This document shows, one piece after another, positions 20,581 to 32,688 of a DNA stretch of 64,000 nt. Source of the DNA: Acheta domesticus (taxonomy: Eukaryota; Arthropoda; Insecta; Orthoptera; Gryllidae); assembly GCA_031308135.1 (NCBI GenBank), contig JAHLJT010000631.1, forward strand, positions 221,703,433 through 221,767,432. Direction: 5' to 3'. A program made the translations under genes and the position numbers. The notes below the pieces were generated by a model that saw only the letters and a program-made list of their open reading frames with translations, did not search any database and had not been told where the DNA came from. Within the stretch, counting starts at the first letter, position 1. Each line of letters opens with the position of its first letter.

Positions 20581-21452
20581 TCAAAAGGATCTCTTGACAG
20601 CTCTCATTCTTGATGAACAGTATTGCGATGATGTTACTTTATTTGGGTTTTAATTATACAAAGCACCTTGGCAATGCAAAAGAAATCAGATCAGTTATTT
20701 GCAATATATTAAATGTTGCATTAAATTAAATTATTAGATGTTTGCATGTCTAGGTCAAGTCCCCAAAATTATAATGAAGTTTACAACATTGTTATAGAAG
20801 AATCGCCATTGAAAGAGATTCAAATGTTGTGCATATTTATTAATATACAAAAGTGCACTATATACGAAAAAAGTGAAAAAAGGAAAAATGAAAATGAGAA
20901 AAATAATTGTGAGAACAAATAGAAGTATAATTTAGTTTATTTATTTATTATATGCATGTATTTATTAATTATAATAATTAATTAAAAAAAAATTTTCATT
21001 ACACACATTTACATGTTTCTCTCATATAAGTTTCTTCACCAATTGTTTCATGTTGCATCATATGAACGTTATTTTTGCTAATTTGAAAGTTATTGTTGAT
21101 AACTTTATAAATTTTATTTTTTAAAATAAATGTACCGAATAAAATTGACATTTTTGTAGTCAGAATTCGAATCTGCAACGAAAATTGGGGGTTACCATTT
21201 AAAGTTACACCTAACCCACTGCCAGGGGATACGGTGAGGATCGTAACAATAGAAAGCTGATTAATATCTGATATGTGATTATGGGAATATTGAATTTCTA
21301 ATATATTTATGGTGTAATAAAGTCAATCTGATATACGTATATCATACTTCAAATATATGTTATTACATTCTGTACCCTCCCCTGTTTCCGAAATAAATGC
21401 ACTTGAGTCTTAACGTGACTCCTCCCAAAAGACAAGTCTGGATCCGCGCCTG

Positions 21453-21460
21453 GTTAATCC
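21453..21460. other. 8-bp target duplication of hAT-like element, right
   Basis: GTTAATCC, identical to 17262-17269. Confidence 0.9.
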
Positions 21461-21530
21461 ACACTCAAGGACAAAATCAAGACCCCAAAATCCACACACT
21501 CCACAAATGTCATCTGTAAAATGACTTAAT

Positions 21531-21777
21531 ATAAAATTCAAAAACCAAATTCGTGGGTGAAACTTCATTTAGCTAAGGTAATACAAGCTGGAGTTATCTT
21601 TAATATTATTATAATTCAAATATTGTTAAAAATTGTTCATACCTAGTACTCATAAAGCCAGTTTTGTATGATTAATGTCAAACCTTTACAATCACTAACA
21701 TCAAACATGGAGGATTTTTTTAAATCATAGGGTTAAATAGGGTCATCATAGGGTCATTTTTTAAATCATTGCCTCAA
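21531..21777 (+). repeat. Left arm of a 40-kb-spaced inverted repeat
   Basis: The reverse complement of this segment matches 62026-62245 at more than about 90 percent by eye. Shared text includes ATCATACAAAACTGGC, TGATGTTAGTGATTGTAAAG and CTAGGTATGAACAATT in the orientation of the right arm. Near its inner end this copy carries about 35 extra bp made of a small ATAGGGTCAT duplication. It ends at TTGCCTCAAGA, where the satellite begins. Confidence 0.9.
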
Positions 21778-23140
21778 GATCGTAGGTTGGGAGTTGGAAT
21801 TTTGCCCCTTTCTTCGATCCGACGCTTCGCTTCCGAGATATTCGCAAAAAAAGAAAAAAATTTCGATTTTCGAATTTAACCCCAATGTTCTGCGTCACGC
21901 CACGGAATTTCATGGCGAATTCACTGGTGAAGTCCGTTTTTCGATCCGAGTCTTAATTTTCGAGAAATTCGCGAAAAAATATCAATTAGTTTAAGCTCAA
22001 CATGTGGAAATTTCCGAAGGTATTTCGATTTTTCTGAAAGTCAGCGTCATAGCACGGAATATTATTGCGAAATCACTGGTAAAACGCGTTTTGCCGTGAA
22101 ATTGTTAGTTTTCGAGAAATTCGCGAAAAACTTGACCGTAGGTTGGCCGGCCCATATTCGCCTGTTTTTTTAAAAAGTCTCATTTCTCATAAAATTGCGG
22201 TAAATGATGGCATTTCTTAATCTATATTAAAGTTTGCGGGAGGATGTTGCTTTCTGAAAAGGAATAGTTTGCGTATTTTTGCATAAAAGGGCGGTTTTTT
22301 TGAAAAAAACAAAAAAGCGCAAATTTAACGATTAAAAAAGCGATTTTCGAAGGGAGCTCGATTCTCCTGAAAGTCAGCGTCCTAGCACGGAATATTATTG
22401 CAAATTCATTGATAAAATCCGTTTTTCCATCAGACTGTTAGTTTTCGAGAAATTCGGGAAAAACTTGAACGAAAGTTTTCGGTCAAAATTTGGAAATTTC
22501 CGAAGGTACTTCGATTTTTCTGAAAGTCAACGTCCTAGCACGGAATATTATTGCGAATTCAATGGTAAAACGCGTTTTGCCGCGAAATTGTTAGTTTTCG
22601 AGAAATTCGTGAAAAACTTGAACGAAAGTTTTCGGTCAAAATTTGGAAATTTCCGAAGGTACATCGATTTTTCTAAAAGTCAGCGTCCTAGCACGGAATA
22701 TTATTGCGAATTCACTGCCGTTTTGCCGTGAAGAATTCACTGGTGAAGTCCGTTTTTCGATCCTACTTTTAATTTTCGAGAAAATGGCGAAAAACATGAT
22801 CGTAAATTGTGAGCACAGATAAGGGCCGTTTTCGCGCTGCGAGGCTTAGTTTCCGAGATAAACGCGAAAAACGGAAAAATTTTTCGATTTTCGAATTTGA
22901 CCCCAGTGTTATGCATCCCAGCACGGAATTTTATGGCGAATTCACTGGCGAAGTCCGTTTTTCGATCCAACTTTTAATTTTCGAGAAAATGGCGAAAAAC
23001 ATGATCGTAAGTTGTGAGCACAGGTAAGGGCCGTTTTGACGCAACGAGGCTTAGTTTCCGGGATAAACGCGAAAAACGGAAAAATTTTTCGATTTTCGAA
23101 TTTTACCCCAGTGTTATGCATCCTAGCACGGAATTTTATG
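21778..23140 (-). repeat. Degenerate satellite block, minus orientation
   Basis: This is a tandem array of divergent monomers whose reverse complement matches the satellites at 38.5-57.5 kb, for example the GGACTTCACCAGTGAATTCG core. Two monomer lengths are visible. One is ~205 bp at the edges (GATCGTAA at 22798 and 23003). The other is ~152 bp in the middle (TTGAACGAAAGTTTTCGG at about 22465 and 22617). The first ~90 bp are the mirror image of the right domain edge at 57400-57470. Short open frames here are repeat by-products. Confidence 0.85.
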
Positions 23141-26100
23141 GTATTTTATTTCAATATTATATTTCGATAGTTTATTTCGATATTTAATTTCGTTATTTAA
23201 TTTCGATATTTCATTTCGATATTTCATTTCGATATTTCATTTCGATAATTAATTTCGATATTTTATTTCGATATTTTATTACTATATTTTATTTCGATAT
23301 TTTATTTCGATATTTTATATCGATATTTTATTTCGATATTTTATTTCGATATTTTATTTCGATATTTTATTTCGATATTTTCTTTCGATATTTTATTATG
23401 TATTTATTTTGATATTACATTTCGATATTTCATTTCGATATTACATTTCGATATTTCAGTTCGATATTTCAATTCGATATTTCATTTCGATATTTCAGTT
23501 CGGAATTTTATTTCGATATTTTATTTCGATATTTCATTTCGATATATCATTTCGATATTTCATTTCCATATTTTATTTCGATATTTTATTTCGATATTTC
23601 ATTTCGATATTTCATTTCGATATTTCACCTCGATATTTTATTTCGATATTTCATTTCGATATTTCATTTCGCTATATCATATCGATATTTCATTTCGATA
23701 TTTTATTTCGATATTTCATTTCGAAATTTTATTTCGATATTTTATTTCGATAATTTATTTAATACAATTAATATTATTTATATAATTTAATAAATTTTTT
23801 CGATAATTTATTTCGATATTTTATTTCGATATATAATTTCGATATTATATTTCGATATTTTAGTTCCATATTTTATTACGATATTTCATTTCGATATTTC
23901 ATTTCGATATTTCATTTCGATTTTTCATTTCGATATTTCATTTCGATATTTGATTTTGATATTTCATTTCGATATTTTATTCCGACATTTTTTTCGATAT
24001 TCCATTTCGACATTTTATTTTGATAATCTATTTCGATATATCATTTCGATACTTCATTTCGATATTTCATTTCGATATTTTATTTCGATATGTTATTCCG
24101 ATATTTTATTTCGATATTTTATTTCGATAATTTCATTTTGATATTTCATTTCGATATTTCATTTTGATATTTCATTTTGATATTTCATTTCGATATTCCA
24201 TTTCGATATTTCATTTCGATATTTCTTTTTGGTATTTCATTTCGATATTTAATTTCGTTATTTCATTTCGATATTTCATTGCGATATTTAATTCGATATT
24301 AGATTTCGATATTTCATTTCGATATTTCATTTCGATATTTCATTTCAATATTTCATTTCGATATTTCATTTCAGTATTTTTTCGTATATCATTTCGATAT
24401 TTCATTTCCATATTTCATTTCGATATTTCATTTAGATATTTCATTTCGATAATATATTACGATTTTTCATTGCGATATTTCATTTCGATTTTTTTTCGAT
24501 ATTTTATTTCGGTATTTTATTTCGATATTTTATCTCGATATTTAATTTCTATAATTTATTTCGATATTTTATTTCGATATTTTACTTCTATATTTTATTT
24601 CGATATTTAATTGCGATATTTTATTTTGATACTTTATTTCGATATTTTATTCGGATATTTTATTTTAATATTTCATTTCGATATTTCATTTAAATATTTC
24701 ATTTCGTTATTTCATTTCAGTATTTTTTGGTATATCATTTCGCTTTTTCATTTCCATATTTCATTTCGATATTTCATTTAGATATTTCATTTCGATTATA
24801 TATTTCGATTTTTCATTGCGATATATAATTTCGATATTTTTTTCTATATTTTATTTCGATATTTGATTCGATATTTTATTTCGATATTTTATTTCGGTAG
24901 TTTATATCGATATTTTATTTCGGTATTTTATTTCGATATTTTATTTCGATATTTAATTTCGCTATTTTATTTCGATACTTTATTTCGATATTTTATTTCG
25001 ATATTTCATTTCGATATTTCATTTCGATATTTCACGTCGATATTTTATTTCGATATTCCATTTCGATTTTTCATTTCGATATTTCATTTCGATATTTCAT
25101 TTCCAAATTTCATTTCGGTATTTTATTTCGATATTTTATTCCGAAATTTTTTTCAATATTCCATTTCGATATACCGTTTCGATACTTCATTTCGATATTT
25201 CATTTCGATATTTTATTTCGATATGTTATTTCGATATTTTATTTCGATATTTTATTTCGATAATTTCATTTTGATATTTCATTTCGATATTTCATTTTGA
25301 TATTTCATTTTGATATTTCATTTCGATATATCATTTCGATATTTCATTTCGATATTTCTTTTTGATATTTCATTTCGATATTTCATATCGATAATTCTTT
25401 TTGATATTTCATTTTGATATTTCATTTCGATAGTTTTTTTCGATATTTTATTTCGATATTTCACATCAATATTTTTTTCGATATTTTATTTCTATATTTC
25501 ATTTGGATATTTTATTTCGATATTTTATTTCGATATTTCATTTTGATATATGAGTTCGATATTTTACTTCGATATTTTATTTCGATATTTTATTTCTATA
25601 TTTTATTTCTATATATCCTTTCGATATTTCATTTCGATATTTTATATCGATAATTCATTTCGATATTTTATTTCGATATTTTATTTCGATAATTTATTTA
25701 ATACATTAAATATATTTTAAATAATTTAATATATTTTTATCGATAATTTATTTCGAAATTTTATTTCGATATTATATTTCGATATTATACTTCCATATTT
25801 CATTTCGATATTTTATTTCAATATTTCATTTCTTCATTTCATTTCGATATTTCATTTTAATATTTTAGTTCGATATTAAATTTGGACATAGTATTCCGAT
25901 ATTTAATTTCGATATTTCATATTGATATTTAATTTAAATATTTCATTTCGATATTTTATTTCGATGTTATACTACGATATATTAATTTGAAATTTTATTT
26001 CGATATTTTATTTAGATGTTTTATTTTGATATTTTCTTTCGATATTTATTTTGAAATATTATTTCCATAATTTATTGCGATATTTAATTTTGATATTACA

Positions 26101-27335
26101 TTTCGATGATTCATTTCGTAATTTCATTGCGATATTTCATTTCGATATTTCTTGTCGATATATCATTTCGATATTTTATTTCGATATTTTATTTTGATAT
26201 TTTACATCGATATTTTTTTCTGATATTTTATTTCGATATTTAAATTTGATATTTTATTTCGATATTTTATTTCGTTATTTTGCTTCGATATTTTACGTCG
26301 ATATATTATTTCGAAATTTTAATTCGATATTTTATTTCAATATTTTATTTCGTTATTTTATTTCGATGTTTTATTTCAATATTTTATATCGGTATTTTAT
26401 TTCAATAAGTTATTTCGATATTTCATTTCGATATTTTACTTCGATTTTTTTTCATTCGATATTTCATTTCGAAATTTCATTTCGATTGTTCATTTCGATA
26501 TTTTATTTCGATATTTTATTTCGGTATTTTATTTCGATATTTCATTTCGATATTTCTGCACGATATTTTAATCCGATATTTTACTTCGATATTTTACTTT
26601 GATATATTATTTCGAAATTTTAATTCGATATTTTATTTCGATATTTTATTTTGATTATTTATTTCGAAATTTCATTTCGAGATTTCATTTTGTTATTTCT
26701 TTTTGATAATTCCTCTCAATATTTCATTTCGATATTTCATTTCGATATTTTATTTAGATATTTTATTTCGATATTTTATTCCGATATTTTTTTCGATATT
26801 CCATTTCGATATTTTTTCCGATATTCCATTTCGATATTTTATTTCGATAATCTATTTCGATATATCATTTCGGTACTTCATTTCGATATTTCATTTCGAT
26901 ATTTTATTTCGATGTTTTATTCCGATATTTTATTTCGATATATTTTATTTCGATAATTTCATTTTCATATATCATTTCGATATTTAAATTCGATATTTCA
27001 TTTCGATATTTCTTTTTGATATTTCATTTCGATATTTAATTTCGTTATTTCATTTCGATATTTCGTTGCGATATTTCATTTCGATACGTTATTTCGTTAT
27101 TTCATTTCGATATTTCACTTCAATATTAATTTCGATATTTCATTTTGGTATTTTTTCGTATTTCATTTTGATATTTCATTTCGATATTTCATTTTGATAT
27201 TTCATTTCGATATTTCATTTCGACATTTCATTTCGATAGTTTATTTCGATATTTTATTTCGATATTTTATTTCGGTATTTTTGTTCGATATTTCATTTCG
27301 GTATTTTATTCCGATAATTTATTTTGAAATATACC
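23141..27335 (+). repeat. 13-bp minisatellite array, left block
   Basis: About 4.2 kb is built of the unit TTTCGATATTTCA/TTTCGATATTTTA with many single-base variants, roughly 320 copies. Because 13 is not a multiple of three, 39 bp encodes a repeating 13-residue string (FHFDISFRYFISI), which produces long but meaningless open frames. Larger-scale repetition is present. An AT-rich spacer (AATACAATTAATATT) at 23758 recurs in altered form at 25688, and a ~200-bp variant block recurs near 23980, 25140 and 26785. Confidence 0.95.
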
Positions 27336-27629
27336 TTTCTCACGTCTCATCAAGATTGTGGCTGTAAATATGTCATGTTCCGAATTTATTAAGGTTTGGG
27401 CGCCAGAAACAGGTTACATGAATTACTACCAAAGTTTTTCTATCTAATTTTAACAAAATATATAAAAATCCAGCTAGCTTGGGTTGATGGATCCGGATAC
27501 AAATACTCGCTATCGCCTCGATAGCCGATTACCTGATCTGCCAACTATACAGTATGGCGTGGAATCTGAAATGTAATAATTATGCTTCCAACTAATTAAC
27601 AATTATGATTGACAAATGAAACTCTTTTC
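27336..27629. other. Unassigned sequence between minisatellite and retrotransposon
   Basis: This non-repetitive AT-rich sequence joins the array to the 5'-truncated element. Nothing is recognised in it. Confidence 0.5.
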
Positions 27630-29111
27630 ATTTCCAAAGAACAAAATTCAACAAGATAATAGTATTAAATACTTACCGTTCATTAATACGATCTAAAATA
27701 GATTATGGATCAGTCATCTATTCCTCTGCAAAAGACAAAGTACTGGATAGCTTAAGTCCAATTCATAACTCCTGCCTTAGAATGGCTATTGGAGCTTTTC
27801 GTACTAGCGCTATTAGTAGCATTCTGGCTGAATCAAACGAAGAACCATTATCCTTCAGAAGAGAAAAATTGAGTATTTCCTATGCTCTCAAAGTAACCTC
27901 AAATCCTAAAAACCCAATAAATAAAATTATTTTTGACCATAAATACTTTACCAAATTCCATAAACAACCATCGTACCCTAAACCCATATCTCTTCAAATC
28001 CATAATATATTATCCAGAACTATCCCTAATCTTCCACCAATATATCAATATAAATCTTTACCTGAACCCCTAGAACTTCTCCATGTACCCTCAATAGATA
28101 CAACTTTGACAAAATTCCTCAAGCAAACAACAAATCCTATAATATATCGATCTTTATTCTACGAAACACTTAATAGATATGAAAATAGCATCCATATATA
28201 CACAGATGGATCAAAAAGTGCAACTGGAACCGGATGTGCCATCATATATCCAGATGAAACAAAACTAATCAAACTACCAGACATGAGTTCAGTTTTCTAC
28301 AGTGAAGTCTACGCAATCAGATCTGCCCTGGCAGATATCCTAAAATCAAATAACTCTCACTTTACTATATTTACTGACTCAAGAAGCGCCATTGAATCCA
28401 TCCAGAACAAACATACCAAGGAACCAATATGTTTAGATATAATATCAATGAACTCACAAATTATTTCCTCAGGCAAAACGTTAACATACGTGTGGATTCC
28501 CTCCCATGTCAACATTTCTGGTAATGAAACTGCGGACACTGCTGCTAAAACAGCTTCTTCTCTCCCTGATACATCAACTCACCCAGCATCCCACAATGAC
28601 ATCATCAAAATTATAAAACACAATATAAAGGAAAACTGGAATAACCAATGGTTGAAATCCAAACCAACCCAACTCCACCAGATCAGAGACTCAATCTTCG
28701 AATTACAACCTACCTGTGGTACTGATAAAAGACTAGAAACTGTTATCACAAGATTGAGAATTGGACATAGCAGACTCACTCACAGTCACCTAATAACGAA
28801 AACACAACCAAGCACCTGCAACTTCTGCAATTCTCCATACAGTATACGTCACCTAATCATGGAATGTACAAACACTAACGACAGAAGAAAAGTTTTAAAA
28901 CTGACCTATGATTTTAAATATAATCTAAATTCAACCGAAACTATTAAAAATATAATATTATTATTAAAAGAAACCAATGTATATAAAATGATTTAATTTT
29001 GTATACTAGTTATTGTAAACTGAAATACTGTATTACTACTTTGTAAACGTGGTCGCTAATAACCACTTAGGTTGATGCGACCTTTATAAATAAATAAATT
29101 AAAAAAAAAAT
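27630..29111 (+). mobile_element. 5'-truncated RNase H-bearing non-LTR retrotransposon (I/Jockey-related)
   Basis: The 3' end of a LINE: the RT thumb, an RNase H domain, a C-terminal finger, a ~100-bp 3' UTR and an A-rich tail (29087-29111). Homology to RT starts at about 27640, so the 5' truncation is near there. The 3' UTR includes the short GTTGATGCGACCTTTATAAA before the tail. Confidence 0.85.
27641..28996 (+). CDS. Retrotransposon RT C-terminus, RNase H and zinc finger (partial)
   Basis: An open frame without stops from about 27641, with the first methionine at 27782. Before that methionine it already reads like the RT thumb (TYRSLIRSKIDYGSVIYSSA). RNase H spans roughly 28190-28560: IHIYTDGSKS provides the first catalytic Asp, then FYSEVYAIRSAL the Glu, FTDSRSAIESI the second Asp, and WIPSHVNISGNETADTAAK the His and last Asp. 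The end has a Cys-His motif, CNFCNSPYSIRHLIMEC. RNase H would remove the template RNA during copying. The piece is undamaged but lacks the RT catalytic core, so it is a truncated copy and not a gene with an own start. Confidence 0.85.
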   Translation, partial: TKFNKIIVLNTYRSLIRSKIDYGSVIYSSAKDKVLDSLSPIHNSCLRMAIGAFRTSAISSILAESNEEPLSFRREKLSISYALKVTSNPKNPINKIIFDHKYFTKFHKQPSYPKPISLQIHNILSRTIPNLPPIYQYKSLPEPLELLHVPSIDTTLTKFLKQTTNPIIYRSLFYETLNRYENSIHIYTDGSKSATGTGCAIIYPDETKLIKLPDMSSVFYSEVYAIRSALADILKSNNSHFTIFTDSRSAIESIQNKHTKEPICLDIISMNSQIISSGKTLTYVWIPSHVNISGNETADTAAKTASSLPDTSTHPASHNDIIKIIKHNIKENWNNQWLKSKPTQLHQIRDSIFELQPTCGTDKRLETVITRLRIGHSRLTHSHLITKTQPSTCNFCNSPYSIRHLIMECTNTNDRRKVLKLTYDFKYNLNSTETIKNIILLLKETNVYKMI

Positions 29112-29892
29112 TCAACAATTTATTTAACTTTAAATTAAAAACAATTAATTTGATGGTCATGACCCTTTTTTAAATAAATTATCTCTTTTATACTGCAGTA
29201 TTTTTTTACCGTTTTTGCATGCCAACGCTCCGTGATCGCTTCTCACTTGGCCGTTGTTAATTCCAAGTTCCGCTTCTTTCTTCAGTCTTGCGCCGCTGCT
29301 GACACGTCCAGTCCACACTGCCTAAACTATTTGTTAGTTCTTATCCGACGCTCCCCGGTTCCTAGTCTCTCCCACTGGTTATGTAAACTATTGAAGTCCA
29401 ACTGCAATGTCCGAAAATCTGAACAAGTCCTCCGCGAAATCACTTCTGGTAAATTATTTTCAAAGTCCGGAAACAAACTATCACTTCTCTCACAAGAAAA
29501 CTATACAAGTCTCTTTCCCACTATATTGTCTACAAACGATCTTTACGCTACGGCACCCAGAGTCAGAATGTACGATCTTCACTCCACGACACCCCGAGTC
29601 AGAATGTTCTATTTAATGCCTTCTTGAACCCTTTATGGCTCGGTAGGCGTCCATCCTTCTATTTTTCCAAAACACGGCGGTAAAAATTAGACTAATCTTT
29701 AATAGCCAACCCGTGCGTCTCTTACAAATCCGAGTAGCCGCGACCTCCGTCAGTCATTCGTTTTTGCACCAATTATATCTTAGGTTCTTCAGCCATCTAG
29801 CCGGCGTCCTGAAGTCATCAAGGCCCGTGTATAGTTTGTTGACCTTGCCAACCTCTGCGCTGACGTTGCTAAGGCCGCATATACCGCCATAT
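29112..29892. other. Gap between two retrotransposons
   Basis: No gene recognised. It contains a local duplication (CACCCAGAGTCAGAATGT at 29549, CACCCCGAGTCAGAATGT at 29589). It also has facing TTTTTACCG (about 29203) and CGGTAAAAA (about 29679) segments that could be ends of a small foldback element. A 131-codon open frame (29232-29627) has no recognised motif. Confidence 0.5.
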
Positions 29893-30009
29893 TGTTTTTT
29901 TTAATGTTTGAAGGCTTGGCAACTAAGGCCTTTAGCCTTTTTACTGTTTATTATAAAATGTCACATATACAATTACAGTTACATTTACAGTACAATTTAC
30001 AGTTACATT

Positions 30010-32688
30010 TCAAATTTTATGAAACAGATTTGCTTCTTTCAGGAATTTTAACGTCCTGCCAGTCGCCGTTGTGTCCGTTCCTAGGTCCTCCTTCAGATCC
30101 CCCTTCATTTCACATCTGTCTCTGATTGTTACGAGATTCACGCAGTCCGTTAGTATATGCTTCACTGTTAAAACTCCACCGCAGTCGCAGACAGGTGGTT
30201 CTTCATTCTTCAGCATGAATGAAGATGTTATTCTTGTGTGGCCTATTCTTAGCCTGGTAAGGCACACTTGTTCTCTTCGAGTGTAGCTGACGTGTGCTGG
30301 CCATTTATTCACGCTTTGCTTGATCGGCTTTAATTTCGTTTCAATGCTATTCCATGTGCTTTGCCATGCTCTGAAAACACACTTTAAAGCGGCATTTCTT
30401 GCGTCTTGAGGTCGTATTTCCGTATTAATTTCTAACTGTTTGTTTGCGGCATTTCTTGCTGCAGAATCAGCTTCTTCGTTGCCTGAAATACCTATGTGCG
30501 CAGGGCACGAGATGAATGTGACTGATGCTCCTCTCTGACTTAATTTATGACATGATAGAAGTATCATTTGAAGCATCGGGTCCACAGGTAGACGTCTGTC
30601 TATGGCGTTAAAGAAGCTGAGCGAGTCTGTGCAGATGACAAATCTTCTTGGGCTTAGAGTTTCACAATATCGCAAAGCTTGCAATACTGCAAACAATTCA
30701 GCTGTGTACACACTCGCTTCTAGGGGAAGAGTCCATGCTTTTGATATGCCTTCCGTTACAAATGCACTTCCAACCCCATTTTTGGTTTTTGATCCATCGG
30801 TGTAGATGATTGTGTGATTTGCGATGTATTCTTCGAGAACTAATTTAAATCCGATTTTTAATTCTGCTGGAAGGCATTCTTTTTTCTTTACACTGGTTGT
30901 GTCGAGTCGAACATCTGGCAGTTTCAGCGTCCAAGGTGGAACTTCATAGGTTTTATACTTCAAAACCGATGGTAGAACGATGTTATAACATCTAGTTATT
31001 TCAATTGCACGGATGTTGGCTGGACGAGTGGCAGTAGGTCTTCGATCGTAAATATATGCCAAGTTAGGTCGAGTCATCAATGAATGGTTCAAATGCTCTG
31101 GCAGTGACAGCATTTTTGATCTATATCTAAGTAGTAGTGTTTGTCGTCTATGATATAGCGACATGGTACTGGTTTCACAATATAGACTTAAGGAAGGACT
31201 AGTGCGGAACGCTCCAGATGCATAACGGAGGCCTGCGTTGTGAATAGGATCTAATTTCCTTAAGCTTGACTTCCTGGCTGAGGAGTACACTGCGCATCCA
31301 TAATCTATTTTGGACATTACCATTGATTTGTAGAGACGGAGTAAGATGTCTCTATCTGCTCCCCAATTTATATGCGAAATGCATCGTATTACGTTCAGAG
31401 CCGTTCTGCATCTAGACAAGGTATAATCTATATGCTGTTTCCAAGTTAAATGTCTGTCAAAGATCAAACCGAGGAATTTTGCCGATTCATTGTATGCCAG
31501 TTGAACACCATTTAATGCCAGATGAGGATCTCTGCATCCTTTCCGTTTTCTACAGAAATGGACGCATTTGGTTTTAGCTGCTGCAAATGAGAAGCCGATA
31601 TTTTCCGCGTTCTGTTCTAAGGTATTTATGGCGTTTTGCATTTTCAATTTGATCATTGCCGGTGATTTGGCTGAATAAAATAGAGCAATATCATCTACAT
31701 ACATGCATTTTCCAACTGATGTTTCTATGCCGTCAAACATCTCGTTGATCGCTATGATAAAGAGCGTACCACTTAATGGAGAACCTTGTGGTACACCATT
31801 CTCTTGTGCGTGGCTTTCTGAGATGGACTGCCCAATACGGACTTGGAAGGATCTCGTACTAAGAAAGCTTGATAAAAAGTTTGGAAGTTTTCCTCTGATT
31901 TGCCAGTTGTGTAGCTGTCTCAGAATGTTGTAGCGCCAGGTCTTATCAAAAGCTTTTTCCAGATCGAAGAATACAGCAACCATATGTTGTCTTTTGATAA
32001 AGGTGTTCTGAATTGCGTTTTCCAGATATATTAGCTGGTCAATGGTGGAATGATGCTGTCGGTATCCGCACTGATATTTATTCAGGAGGTTGTATCTCTC
32101 GAGACACCATGTTAGTCTGGTGTTGACCATTTTTTCTAGAATTTTTCCTAGACAGCATGTCAATGATACCGGGCGATAGTTTTCGGGTTTCCATGGGTCT
32201 TTGCCAGCCTTTAAAAGTGGAACTATTATCGCCTCTTTCCAGCATTTGGGGTAATTGCCTTGTATCCAGATGTTATTATATATATTTAACAAGATGGAGA
32301 GTATTTCTTCTGGTAACCGACGTATTATGCTGTAGGGGAGGTTGTCTGATCCTGCTGCTGTGTCTCCAGCTGCACTTATAGCGTCTTGTAATTCTCGCCT
32401 TGTGAAAAGAGCGTTATACGGCTCATCTATATCAGTTGTAAAATTTAGTATTTTTCCCTCTTCTTCTCGCTTTTTCTCTAAGAAGTCTTCAGGATAGCTG
32501 TTTGTGTTGCTGACTTTGGAGTATTGAGAGGCAAAGACGTTGGCTATTTCGTCTGGGTTGCAGATTAGTTGCCCTTCATGCTCTATGCATGTAATAGGAC
32601 TGAAAACATTTTTCCCGGCGATTGACCTGAACTTCTGCCATACCTCTGTGACTTTGGTCGTCCTGGTTATGTCACGTATTTCTCCCAA
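30010..32688 (-). pseudogene. I-type ORF2: reverse transcriptase and RNase H
   Basis: This 892-codon frame is the main part of ORF2. RT blocks in order are NYRPVSLTCCLGKILEKMV, motif A VAVFFDLEKAFDKTW, motif B NGVPQGSPLSGTLF, and motif C CMYVDDIALFY near 31690-31702. The RT is followed by the thumb (FLGLIFDRHLTWKQHI, SKIDYGCAVYSSA). RNase H comes next: IIYTDGSKTKNGVG, TAELFAVLQAL, ICTDSLSFFNAI and FISCPAHIGISGNEEADSAA hold the expected D, E, D, and H/D residues. A C-terminal finger (CDCGGVLTVKHILTDC) ends the protein. The annotated methionine is artificial: the frame joins the endonuclease part through a one-base shift near 32680 (SSWEKYV then DITRTTKV). Apart from that shift the enzyme domains look intact. 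Confidence 0.92.

Larger units (their letters stand above)
17270..21452. mobile_element. hAT-superfamily DNA transposon, 4.2 kb, non-coding
   Basis: The terminal inverted repeats CAGGCGCGGATCCA (17270-17283) and TGGATCCGCGCCTG (21439-21452) are exact over 14 bp, and the target duplication GTTAATCC is exact over 8 bp. A G-rich/C-rich subterminal block (17284-17318, with GGGGTCATGACCCC) lies just inside the left end. No intact hAT transposase (BED finger or C-terminal dimerisation motif) is open in any frame, so this is a decayed or non-autonomous copy. About 2.3 kb of its inside is a second, nested hAT-like element, leaving about 1.85 kb of its own sequence. Orientation is unknown because there is no coding frame. 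Confidence 0.88.

Noticed and set aside
23409..27000. Long open frames of 60-160 codons rich in F, D, I, S, R and Y
   Set aside because: They are read-through of the 13-bp repeat (39 bp gives a 13-residue string) with no start context, domain or non-repeat sequence.
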